DNA of 8,227 bases from positions 1 through 8,227 of the forward strand of contig JANQFM010000023.1 of the NCBI GenBank assembly GCA_028277865.1, written 5' to 3'. Below the pieces are notes generated by a model. That model made no database searches. It was given only the letters and a program-made list of their open reading frames with translations, and was not told where the DNA came from. The translations under genes and the position numbers were made by a program. Positions 1-5,372 of the stretch are shown piece after piece; position 1 is the stretch's first letter; each line of letters starts with the position of its first letter. The stretch is from Acidobacteriota bacterium (GTDB lineage Bacteria; Acidobacteriota; UBA6911; RPQK01; DATIPO01).

Positions 1-1
1 C

Positions 2-751
2 AGCAACACCTACTGCACGGTCTGCACCGAGTGCGTCAAGAGCTGCACCAAACAGAACGTCACCATCAATCTGCGCCCCTGGGCCGCCGATTTGCACGGA
101 ATCCGAAAGCCTCGCCGCGACGAGGCAGTCCTGGCTCTGGTAATGATCTCGTTGACTTCATTCCACGGCCTCACAATGACCCCTGTCTGGGGCGAGGCCC
201 TGGCCTGGATGCGCGGATTGACGGGGCTGCGCTATCTGACCGCCTTCAGCCTGGGCATGGCCTTGATCCTGGTGCTGCCGGGCTTGATCTACCTGGCTTT
301 TAGCGCAATCGCCGCTCGTCTGTCCGGAGGCGGGCGCCAAAGCTCTGTATGGAGCACAGCCAGCCGCTACGCCTACCCACTCATCGCGGTGGCCTTGATG
401 TACCACCTGGCCCACAACGCCGGGCATTTTTTGATCGAGGCAGGAGCTTTCTTGCCGGTCCTCTCAGATCCCATGGGAAGCGGCCTCAACCTTTTTCAAA
501 CAGCAAGCTGGACTCCGGTTCCGCTGGCTTCCCCCGATTTCATCTGGGCGCTTCAGATCGTCTTGGTGCTGGTGGGCCTCTTGGTGGCCCTGCGCACCAC
601 CGAACGCGCCCACCGCAACCTGGCCACTCAAAGTTCGCTGCCAGCCATCCCATTGCAGGCCCGCCTGGTCTCGACAGCTTTCCTGCTCCTGATCACGGCC
701 GTCAACCTTTGGCTGCTCGCCCAGCCCATGGAAATGAGGACAGGGATGTGA
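2..751 (+). CDS. 4Fe-4S polytopic membrane protein, NapH/FesM-like (5' end missing)
   Basis: This is the C-terminal 249 residues of a longer protein; the frame is open at the left edge, so the true start lies outside the window. Visible residues 5-15 read CTVCTECVKSC, a CxxCxxCxxxC motif that binds one [4Fe-4S] cluster. About four or five hydrophobic segments follow (roughly residues 41-52, 78-101, 125-150, 179-197 and 221-240). Iron-sulfur sites joined to a membrane domain are typical of NapH, NosR, CcoG and FesM-type proteins, which pass electrons between the quinone pool and soluble or periplasmic partners. The segment around residues 134-143 (MYHLAHNAGH) places three histidines (135, 138, 142) in a membrane helix, and another histidine lies at 55; these could ligate haem or line a quinone site. 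The NapG-like gene downstream supports an electron-transfer role. The exact partner and substrate cannot be told. The stop is TGA at 749-751. Confidence 0.75.
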   Translation, partial: SNTYCTVCTECVKSCTKQNVTINLRPWAADLHGIRKPRRDEAVLALVMISLTSFHGLTMTPVWGEALAWMRGLTGLRYLTAFSLGMALILVLPGLIYLAFSAIAARLSGGGRQSSVWSTASRYAYPLIAVALMYHLAHNAGHFLIEAGAFLPVLSDPMGSGLNLFQTASWTPVPLASPDFIWALQIVLVLVGLLVALRTTERAHRNLATQSSLPAIPLQARLVSTAFLLLITAVNLWLLAQPMEMRTGM

Positions 752-770
752 GGGAAAGGAGACGGAAACA

Positions 771-784
771 GGAGTCAGGAGTCA
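771..784 (+). repeat. Heptamer tandem repeat GGAGTCA x2
   Basis: Two perfect copies of GGAGTCA, followed by a partial third (ggtca). It lies 20 bp after the stop codon of the upstream membrane protein and is the first of three heptamer arrays in the 752-909 gap. Rotated, the unit reads AGTCAGG. Confidence 0.7.
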
Positions 785-786
785 GG

Positions 787-813
787 TCACGCAGAGGCGC
801 AGAGACGCAAGAG
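787..813 (+). repeat. CACGCARAG-type dispersed repeat, copy 1
   Basis: Three 8-bp units (CGCAGAGG, CGCAGAGA, CGCAAGAG) preceded by TCA. The first 18 bp match 15 of 18 positions of a second element at 1487-1504 in the same orientation, so the two copies flank the ferredoxin gene. Elements of this look are scattered through intergenic DNA of several bacterial phyla. No function is known to me. Confidence 0.65.
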
Positions 814-833
814 GGGGAAGAGAAGCTGATGTT

Positions 834-854
834 TTGGACCTTGGACTTTGGACT
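834..854 (+). repeat. Heptamer tandem repeat TTGGACY x3
   Basis: Three head-to-tail copies: TTGGACC, TTGGACT, TTGGACT. The array runs straight into the palindromic tetramer stretch AGCTAGCTAG (855-864). On the minus strand the unit reads AGTCCAA. Confidence 0.75.
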
Positions 855-870
855 AGCTAGCTAGGCTCCC

Positions 871-904
871 CAACTGACAACTGACAACTGACAACTGACA
901 ACTG
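871..904 (+). repeat. Heptamer tandem repeat CAACTGA x4.9
   Basis: Four perfect copies of CAACTGA and a final CAACTG, ending five bases before the ATG of the ferredoxin gene. Because seven is not a multiple of three, the unit places TGA in every frame; one of these (889-891) is the in-frame stop just upstream of that gene. No Shine-Dalgarno sequence is left between array and ATG. On the minus strand the unit rotates to AGTTGTC. Confidence 0.9.
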
Positions 905-909
905 GATCC

Positions 910-1461
910 ATGCCATCAGTCACTCGCCGCCAACTCTTCACCTTTTTCCAGGACGCCCTGCGCAACCCTGGCCCCACTCCTTCACCCGACATGCTGCCCG
1001 AGTTCCTGCGTCCGCCAGGAGCCCTTGAGGAGGACCGCTTCCTGAAGGCCTGCACTCGCTGCGACGATTGCGCTCAGGCCTGCCCTTACGATGTCATCCT
1101 GCCCTTGGGGCCTGCCTACGGGACGGCCAACGGAACTCCGGCCATCCTTCCCCGCGACAGGGCCTGCCGATTGTGCGAGGATCTTCCTTGCGCCCAAGCC
1201 TGCCCGTCAGGAGCTCTGCGCGTCATTCCGACAAGTCAAGTGCGCATGGGGACCGCGCGATTGGACGAGTCACTGTGCTGGGCGGCGATGGGCCAGCCCT
1301 GCGACTACTGTGTGGGCGAGTGCCCTGTGCCAGGAGCTCTGCAGCTGAACGACGGGCGGGTTCAGGTGGATGAGGCCTCCTGCACGGGATGCGGAATGTG
1401 TGTCCAGATTTGCACGGCCACTCCCTCAGCCTTGAATGTCGAGCTAAAAGGCTCAAAGTAG
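910..1461 (+). CDS. NapG/MauM-like ferredoxin with four 4Fe-4S motifs
   Basis: A 183-residue polyferredoxin, probably passing electrons between the membrane protein encoded upstream and an unknown acceptor. Sixteen cysteines fall in four sets: 48/51/54/58 (CxxCxxCxxxC), 86/89/94/98 (CxxCx4CxxxC), 123/131/134/138 and 158/161/164/168. This spacing, each last Cys usually followed by Pro, is that of the NapG/MauM group, which accompanies NapH/MauN-like membrane proteins. Residues 5-11 (TRRQLFT) recall a twin-arginine motif, but no hydrophobic stretch follows, so export by Tat is doubtful and a cytoplasmic site is likelier. Start: an in-frame TGA at 889 leaves 910 as the only normal start that keeps the N-terminus. 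No ribosome-binding site is visible, because a heptamer array ends five bases upstream. Assignment to nitrate reductase is not supported, since no napA is visible. Confidence 0.85.
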   Translation: MPSVTRRQLFTFFQDALRNPGPTPSPDMLPEFLRPPGALEEDRFLKACTRCDDCAQACPYDVILPLGPAYGTANGTPAILPRDRACRLCEDLPCAQACPSGALRVIPTSQVRMGTARLDESLCWAAMGQPCDYCVGECPVPGALQLNDGRVQVDEASCTGCGMCVQICTATPSALNVELKGSK

Positions 1462-1486
1462 CATATGCCGGACGGATTCCAGAGTT

Positions 1487-1510
1487 TCACGCAAAGCCGC
1501 AAAGAATAAG
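1487..1510 (+). repeat. CACGCARAG-type dispersed repeat, copy 2
   Basis: Positions 1487-1504 match 15 of 18 bases of the element at 787-804, in the same orientation, and an A-rich stretch follows. It lies 25 bp after the ferredoxin stop codon and before the toxin-antitoxin promoter. The 1462-1552 gap otherwise shows no gene and no clear terminator. Confidence 0.6.
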
Positions 1511-1552
1511 AAAAAAGATCAAATTACGTCAACACCCTGAATTTGAATGAGT

Positions 1553-1590
1553 ATCTTGACGCCATCTTGCCATCAAGTTAGAATCTTGAT
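1553..1590. promoter_or_regulatory. Probable autoregulatory operator of the toxin-antitoxin operon
   Basis: ATCAAG (1572-1577) and CTTGAT (1585-1590) form a perfect 6-bp inverted repeat whose 7-bp centre holds the -10 box. ATCTTG occurs as direct copies at 1553-1558, 1564-1569 and 1583-1588; the first overlaps the -35. Repeated short sites over a promoter are what ribbon-helix-helix antitoxins usually bind to repress their own operon. Binding itself is inferred. Confidence 0.55.
1556..1584 (+). promoter_or_regulatory. Sigma70-type promoter of the toxin-antitoxin operon
   Basis: The -35 TTGACG (1556-1561) and -10 TAGAAT (1579-1584) each match the consensus at five of six positions and are separated by exactly 17 bp. 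The predicted transcription start, about 1590-1592, falls on the antitoxin ATG (1592 or 1595). No Shine-Dalgarno sequence precedes it, so the messenger may be leaderless. Confidence 0.65.
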
Positions 1591-1591
1591 C

Positions 1592-1834
1592 ATGATGAGG
1601 CAGAAAATCAGCACCCTTTTGGAGCCTGCCCTGTTCCGGCAGGTAAAACTGGAATCAGCTCGCCGCAACAAACAGATCAGCGAAATTCTCAGTGAGGCTT
1701 TGGAGAGCTACTTTCTGCAGCAAGGCCGGAAACGCCGAAGCGAAGTTGTGGCGGAAAGTTGGGCGTCTTTGCCTTTAGAACCGCTTAAAGTGAAAAGGAT
1801 CATCGAAGAAGAGGAAGGCCTGTTTGACTCTTGA
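1592..1834 (+). CDS. vapB: Ribbon-helix-helix antitoxin of a VapBC-type module
   Basis: An 80-residue basic protein that should dimerise, bind the operator upstream and neutralise the toxin encoded next. Residues 4-9 form the short beta strand (KISTLL begins at residue 5), followed by helices at about 12-24 (PALFRQVKLESAR) and 29-42 (ISEILSEALESYFL), the standard CopG/MetJ-like ribbon-helix-helix order. The rest (about 50-80), with Trp57 and an acidic end (EEEEGLFDS), is the likely toxin-binding tail. ATGATG at 1592 allows a start at either codon. An ATG at 1547 is in frame but lies upstream of the promoter and would add residues unlike the family. The stop overlaps the toxin start by 11 bp, so the two are translationally coupled. 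The name vapB rests on its partner, because antitoxin families swap between toxins. Confidence 0.85.
   Translation: MMRQKISTLLEPALFRQVKLESARRNKQISEILSEALESYFLQQGRKRRSEVVAESWASLPLEPLKVKRIIEEEEGLFDS
1811..1818 (+). promoter_or_regulatory. Shine-Dalgarno site for the toxin TTG start
   Basis: GAGGAAGG inside the last codons of the antitoxin, five bases before TTG at 1824. It is the main reason for choosing that rare start. The next in-frame candidates would remove the beta strand holding the first catalytic Asp. Confidence 0.7.
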
Positions 1835-2324
1835 CCAGATTGAAAGCGGCACCCGCGTTTTCATCGACGCCACCATCTTTATCTATCACTTCACCGGTGT
1901 TTCCCAAGATTGCCGAGATCTTTTGGAGCGCTGTGAGCAAGGCGATCTGAGAGGGCTGACGTCGATCGTCGCCCTGGCCGAGGCCACACACCGCCTGATG
2001 ATGATCGAGGCTGTGGCGAAAGGCCTGGTATCGCCTGGCAACGTGGCCCGGAAACTTCGCCGCCAGCCGGAGACCGTCCGGAAACTCAACCTCTATCACG
2101 AGCAGATTGAAAAGATCCCTTTGATGGCGGTCGAGGTCACACCACTGGATTTGAGATCGCTCTTGCGTGCCAAGAAAGTCCGCAAGCAGCATGGATTCCT
2201 CACCAATGACTCGATTCTGGCGACAGCCGCTCAAGAAGGAGGGATTCATGCGATCGCTTCAGCTGATCGTGATTTCGAGCGGTTGGCGGGCATCAGGCTT
2301 TTCCAGCCTTCGGACTTGCACTGA
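1824..2324 (+). CDS. vapC: PIN-domain ribonuclease toxin (VapC-type)
   Basis: A 166-residue PIN-domain protein, expected to be a Mg2+-dependent endoribonuclease that cleaves RNA and stops growth when the antitoxin is lost. The acidic site is complete: Asp15 in VFIDATIFIYHF, Glu53 in ALAEATHR, Asp129 in LTNDSILATAA and Asp148 (with Asp150) in IASADRDFERL. It is longer than typical VapC proteins of about 130-140 residues; the extra length is mainly the basic helical stretch at about 65-100. This resembles the larger PIN proteins with the 'FIDATIFIYH' start. Translation begins at TTG with a good Shine-Dalgarno site inside the antitoxin gene. It overlaps that gene by 11 bp, keeping toxin output tied to antitoxin translation. 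The toxin looks intact. The RNA target cannot be predicted. Confidence 0.88.
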   Translation: MTLDQIESGTRVFIDATIFIYHFTGVSQDCRDLLERCEQGDLRGLTSIVALAEATHRLMMIEAVAKGLVSPGNVARKLRRQPETVRKLNLYHEQIEKIPLMAVEVTPLDLRSLLRAKKVRKQHGFLTNDSILATAAQEGGIHAIASADRDFERLAGIRLFQPSDLH

Positions 2325-2360
2325 TTCCAAGCCGCCCCACCACAGCCCTTGGACATTTCT

Positions 2361-4049
2361 TCATGAAGCGGAAGATAATAGCTTCCTGATTTTTTCCAGC
2401 AGGCTGGAAAGGGCGGAAGCTGCCCGCACGAGAGGCTTTCGGCGGAATCGGCTGAAAGCGTCCTCCATCTGGGCGATCTTTGATTCCAGATGGTCGATAT
2501 GCCTTTGGGCCGCTTCATGCAATTGCTGGTTGTATTCACCTTGCGAACTGGACGTGTCCTCCATCTGCACAATCTTCGATTCCAGATGATCGATGTGCTT
2601 CTGGGCTGTTGCGTGCAATTGTTGGTTGGCCTCAACGATCTCTGAGACAGTCGTCTCCATCTCAGCAATCCTTTGCTCTTTGGCGCTCAGTAGGCGCCGC
2701 ACGGCCTTGAGCCGCGAAGGCATTTGCGGTGTTTGAAGAGCTGGCTGCGGCGGGAGAGCCCGCGCCGTCAAATCATTCAATCGGCTCCGCAAGGCTTGAA
2801 TCTCTTGCTTGCCGGGCTGTTTGGAGCTCTTTCCTTCCCTCCAGGAACACCACAGCTTCGAGCATCCTGAGGAAAGGTACTCTCCGGAGATCATTCGGCT
2901 GCGCTTGGCCAGGGCTTGGGGGCTGTTCCAAATGCCGGCCAGGGGCGTTTGGTAGAGATTGCCGACCGGCGCCGACTGGAAGCACAATGAGACATCGCCG
3001 TTTTCGGTGACAAAGAGGGTCGACCAGGGATTGGGGCAAAGCTCGATTTCCCGGCCTTCGGCACAAGCTTTTTGGCTTGGACTGCCTTGCGAGGCCTGGC
3101 CGACTCGGGCGGAGGTATTGGAATCGCCGCCTTTTCGATCATCCGGATAGAGCCCGAAGACTTCTTCCTGGAGGAAGGACGCGTCCAGGCCGTTTTCCTC
3201 GAAGAGCGATCGCAGGCCGCTCAAGCGCAGGCTGGCAAAATGCCTGCGCTCCCGCCCGAGCGCCTCCTGAAGCAGCGAGTGAAGCTCCCGCACTTCGTCG
3301 CGGCCTGAGAGGATTTCATCGGCCAGCGTCGGCTCTCGGCTGAGGTTCCTTTCGTCTGTAAGCAGGGTCTGGAGGACGACGTCCTTGATTTCATTGCTTT
3401 TCATCAGCTGCAAGTAGTCAGGGATCTCTCGAAAGTTGGAGCGCATGATGACAAAAAAGGAGTCCAGACGCGGCAAGCTTGTGCCGAGCCTCTTTTTCCA
3501 ATTTTGGATTCGCCCCATGTTTCTCAGCACGGATTCCAACTCGGCGCCCCGGCGCAGCCTTCTGAAAGTTTCCGGCGTTGCTCCGTCAATGGAGGCTGTC
3601 ACGGTCTGAAAGGGTGTGCGCACGATCCGCTCTGCCCACTCCTCGTTGATCAGGGTCCCGTTGGTGCTGATGCTGACCATCGGTCGGCTGACCGTCAGCG
3701 AGATGTCTTCCAACAGCTCTCGGAATCCCTTCAAGGCAAAGACCTCGCCCCCCTGCAGGCGCAACGTGGAAAGGTATGGGTAAAGGCCCATAAACTCGCG
3801 TCGCAGCTCGCGGCCGATTTGGGGAGGCCTGAGCAGATTGTCCCCATTCTTTGTCTGGTAGCAGTGCGGGCAATAGATATTGCAGGCGTTGCCCAGCACG
3901 ATGGTCAAGTAAGTGGGCTGCGACCTGAGATAAATGTGCTGAAGGGCGTACTCAGCCCTGTTGAGGTCCAGATTGTCGCGATGCAGTTTTTCCTCAAGGT
4001 GGATTGAGGCGTTGCCTGGCTTTGCAGGCACCGAGGCTTCGTCTTGCAT
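2361..4049 (-). CDS. Radical SAM/SPASM protein with duplicated C-terminal coiled coil
   Basis: A 562-residue radical SAM enzyme. C56, C60 and C63 (CNIYCPHCY) bind the SAM-cleaving [4Fe-4S] cluster, and LQGGE (98-102) is the SAM-contacting GGE motif; the core runs to about residue 230. After a linker with a polar low-complexity stretch (about 303-334) comes a short SPASM/Twitch-like domain: C338-x12-G-x4-C356, then GNLYQTPLAGIWNS, and C396 and C401, enough for one auxiliary cluster. Residues about 412-530 are charged and helical with a tandem 32-residue duplication (HIDHLESKI twice), probably a coiled coil, and the tail is basic and amphipathic. Related SPASM proteins mature peptides or sit in surface-glycan clusters, but no precursor peptide or glycan gene is visible, so the substrate is unknown. 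The ATG at 4049 follows a weak AGG Shine-Dalgarno site and a possible -10 TAGAAT (4072-4067). It is convergent with the toxin gene, with a 36-bp gap. Confidence 0.85.
   Translation of the reverse strand: MQDEASVPAKPGNASIHLEEKLHRDNLDLNRAEYALQHIYLRSQPTYLTIVLGNACNIYCPHCYQTKNGDNLLRPPQIGRELRREFMGLYPYLSTLRLQGGEVFALKGFRELLEDISLTVSRPMVSISTNGTLINEEWAERIVRTPFQTVTASIDGATPETFRRLRRGAELESVLRNMGRIQNWKKRLGTSLPRLDSFFVIMRSNFREIPDYLQLMKSNEIKDVVLQTLLTDERNLSREPTLADEILSGRDEVRELHSLLQEALGRERRHFASLRLSGLRSLFEENGLDASFLQEEVFGLYPDDRKGGDSNTSARVGQASQGSPSQKACAEGREIELCPNPWSTLFVTENGDVSLCFQSAPVGNLYQTPLAGIWNSPQALAKRSRMISGEYLSSGCSKLWCSWREGKSSKQPGKQEIQALRSRLNDLTARALPPQPALQTPQMPSRLKAVRRLLSAKEQRIAEMETTVSEIVEANQQLHATAQKHIDHLESKIVQMEDTSSSQGEYNQQLHEAAQRHIDHLESKIAQMEDAFSRFRRKPLVRAASALSSLLEKIRKLLSSAS
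2461..2633 (-). repeat. Tandem 96-bp duplication inside the radical SAM gene
   Basis: Positions 2461-2537 and 2557-2633 are copies offset by 96 bp (32 codons), with roughly 61 of 77 bases the same. They encode QLHEAAQRHIDHLESKIAQMED and QLHATAQKHIDHLESKIVQMED-like segments. Many differences are synonymous (for example the Leu, His and Gln codons), so the protein repeat is better kept than the DNA. Confidence 0.85.
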
Positions 4050-4310
4050 GGCTTACCTAACCGCACATTCTAACGCTTTTTTCAGAACTCGTGATCCGCA
4101 GCAAACCATGCCAACGCTGCCGGCGACAAACACCGCTCCACAGGGACGAGCCCCAATAAGAGGAGGCAGAGGCGAAGGAGGAAAGGCTCAAGCAAGCCGA
4201 GCCGCGAATCAACCGATCCGAGCCCTTATCCGGCCCTTTGGAGCAGCTGGAAGCCCTGCCGCGCGCCTCTTCAAGATCCATCCAAAGCCCGAAGTGCAAA
4301 AACTTCTTGA
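4050..4310. other. Gene-free stretch upstream of the radical SAM gene
   Basis: No supportable gene. The first part must hold the radical SAM promoter (possible -10 TAGAAT on the minus strand at 4072-4067; the hexamer 17 bp upstream, ATCACG, matches the -35 consensus at only three of six). Minus-strand frames here are open but compositionally odd (rich in Ser, Cys and Trp) and resemble nothing I know. The last 40 bp may belong to the transposase remnant next to it. Confidence 0.5.
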
Positions 4311-4385
4311 GTCGTAGACGCAGACGGCAATCCAGATCTGGGTGCGCACGGCATTGCCGAAGGTGCCGTAGAAGGTCTTTATCCG
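4270..4385 (-). pseudogene. IS4-family transposase remnant (C-terminal fragment)
   Basis: Codons at 4385-4311 on the minus strand encode RIKTFYGTFGNAVRTQIW followed by IAVCVYD. This matches in pattern the conserved C-terminal block of IS4-family DDE transposases (typically RIKxFxGTSENAVKTQIWIAV.VY), just after the catalytic Glu region. Upstream the similarity stops abruptly at 4385. Downstream it may continue in another frame as LKKFLHFGL (about 4308-4282), as if a few codons and the frame had been lost. The rest of the transposase is absent, so this is a dead scar. The family is recognised from memory of the motif, without a search. Confidence 0.6.
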
Positions 4386-4398
4386 TTGGCAAAGAAAA

Positions 4399-4586
4399 CC
4401 GGGTCTTCCGGTAAATGGGGAGGTCACCTCGCTGGCTCCTTCCGCCTGCTGGTTCAGCGGGCAAAATGAGGTACGCTGACGCGGATCCGGATTCTCCTGA
4501 TGCCAGAAATGGGGAAAATACCTCCTCAAAGACTTTCAGAGCAACGGCGGTTCTGGCCCTACCTCCCCATTTGCCGGGTGACCCGG
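4399..4586. mobile_element. MITE-like unit bounded by 26-bp inverted repeats
   Basis: Positions 4399-4424 and 4561-4586 are inverted copies agreeing at 23 of 26 bases, with outer ends starting CCGGGTC and inner ends finishing AAATGGGGAGGT. The 188-bp unit has no coding capacity. The left repeat lies 14 bp from the transposase remnant, so an alternative reading is that these are ends of separate, decayed insertion sequences. No target-site duplication is obvious at the borders. A third AAATGGGGA occurs inside, at 4507-4515. Confidence 0.5.
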
Positions 4587-4765
4587 AAAACCAGGGTTTC
4601 CCCGGTTTGACTCAGCCGAAGCTCCCACAGCCCAAACCAAACGGTCCTTGAAACCTGGATTCAGATCCGCCGCGAGCACTCCGAACGTTTTCCGTGAACT
4701 GTAGCTACTGGTCACCTCGGGGCTGATTCCCCTTTGAAAAGCTGCGCAGGGTCCGCTACTTCGAC

Positions 4766-4844
4766 GCATCCTGCGGGCCTCTGGGGTCTGGATCTGCCCG
4801 CCTGCCAGGACAGGGATCCCACACAGCAGAGGCCCGCAAGATGC
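4766..4844. repeat. 18-bp near-perfect palindrome with 43-bp spacer
   Basis: 4766-4783 (GCATCCTGCGGGCCTCTG) pairs with 4827-4844 at 17 of 18 positions, the only mismatch being C against A. There is no T-run after either arm, so it is not a standard intrinsic terminator. It could be the end structure of a dead mobile element or a REP-like unit. Confidence 0.65.
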
Positions 4845-4984
4845 GGGGGCTCCCTGTCGACACCGCCTTCGGTATCAAATCAAATTCGTTCGAAGCAGGA
4901 GTTCTGAATTTAGGGAACTTTGTCGTGGACACCTCCGTATTTTAGAGGCAGTTTGAATAGAGGTATTTTGCCTGTATTGAATTT

Positions 4985-4991
4985 GAGGAGG
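4985..4991 (+). promoter_or_regulatory. Strong Shine-Dalgarno site for the PadR gene
   Basis: GAGGAGG six bases before the ATG at 4998. It fixes that ATG as the start rather than in-frame codons further upstream (from 4920), which would add 26 residues unlike PadR proteins. Confidence 0.85.
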
Positions 4992-4997
4992 ATTTTG

Positions 4998-5360
4998 ATG
5001 GCGCGCGACGAACGGATCGCTCAGGCCGAACAGCACTTGCCGCTTAAGCCGACCGTCTACCTGATCCTTTTTTCGCTGATTTCCGGGCCCTGCCACGGCT
5101 ATGGCATCAAGAAGCAGGTCGAGGGGCTTTCGCGGGGAAAGGTCAGGCTGGATCCGGGGACGCTCTACCGATGGATGGGACGCCTGCTGGACGACGGATG
5201 GCTTGAGGAAAGCGATTCGCGCCCCCAGGCCGACCAGGATGACGAACGCCGACGGTACTACCAGCTCACGGCCCTGGGCCGGCGCATTGTCGAATTGGAG
5301 TCCAACCGGCTGGCCTACCTGGTCGAGGCGGCACGCAACTACGGGCTGGTACGCCGCTAG
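4998..5360 (+). CDS. PadR-family transcriptional regulator
   Basis: A 120-residue winged-helix regulator, cytoplasmic and DNA-binding. LPLKPTVYLILFSLISGPCHGYGIKKQ (residues 14-40, quoted as LILFSLISGPCHGYGI at its core) is the first helix block with the PadR HGYGI signature. GTLYRWMGRLLDDGWLEE (54-71) is the recognition helix region, with Leu-Tyr as in the family. RRRYYQLTALGRRIVE (84-99) is the wing followed by the C-terminal helix, which is short as in PadR subfamily 2. PadR proteins repress neighbouring genes and release DNA on binding small hydrophobic ligands. Here the permease gene begins 12 bp after the stop, so the two form one operon and the permease is the obvious target. This PadR/permease pairing is widespread in Acidobacteriota. 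The ligand is unknown. Confidence 0.9.
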   Translation: MARDERIAQAEQHLPLKPTVYLILFSLISGPCHGYGIKKQVEGLSRGKVRLDPGTLYRWMGRLLDDGWLEESDSRPQADQDDERRRYYQLTALGRRIVELESNRLAYLVEAARNYGLVRR

Positions 5361-5372
5361 GAGTCAGCAAGC

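Larger units (their letters stand above)
4587..4997. other. Gene-free stretch upstream of the PadR gene
   Basis: I see no intact gene here. It contains an imperfect short hairpin (about 4581-4604), a large palindrome (4766-4844), and the region that must hold the PadR promoter. Candidate promoter boxes near 4920-4980 (TTGTCG, TTGAAT, TATTGA) are poorly spaced, and none is convincing. No PadR-type operator (ATGT-N8-ACAT) is evident. A minus-strand open frame across 4536-4769 shows no recognisable motif. Confidence 0.5.

Noticed and set aside
92..751. An independent gene starting at TTG 92
   Set aside because: The same frame is open back to the window edge and carries a CxxCxxCxxxC motif upstream, so 92 is an internal codon of a larger gene.
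771..904. CRISPR array
   Set aside because: The units are 7-8 bp and directly tandem with no spacers, so this is a short tandem repeat region.
910..1461. Periplasmic nitrate reductase subunit NapG proper
   Set aside because: No napA, napB or napC is visible and there is no Tat hydrophobic region. Only family-level similarity in the cysteine pattern is supported.
1547..1591. N-terminal extension of the antitoxin from ATG 1547
   Set aside because: It would start upstream of the -35 box and cover the operator, and the extra residues do not fit ribbon-helix-helix proteins.
2326..2353. Shared terminator between the toxin and radical SAM genes
   Set aside because: TCCAAG and CTTGGA pair over only 6 bp across a 16-base loop, with no T-run on either strand; too weak to call.
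4057..4464. A minus-strand protein-coding gene of 135 codons upstream of the radical SAM gene
   Set aside because: Composition is unlike a real protein, there is no ribosome-binding site, and it overlaps the transposase remnant and the inverted repeat.
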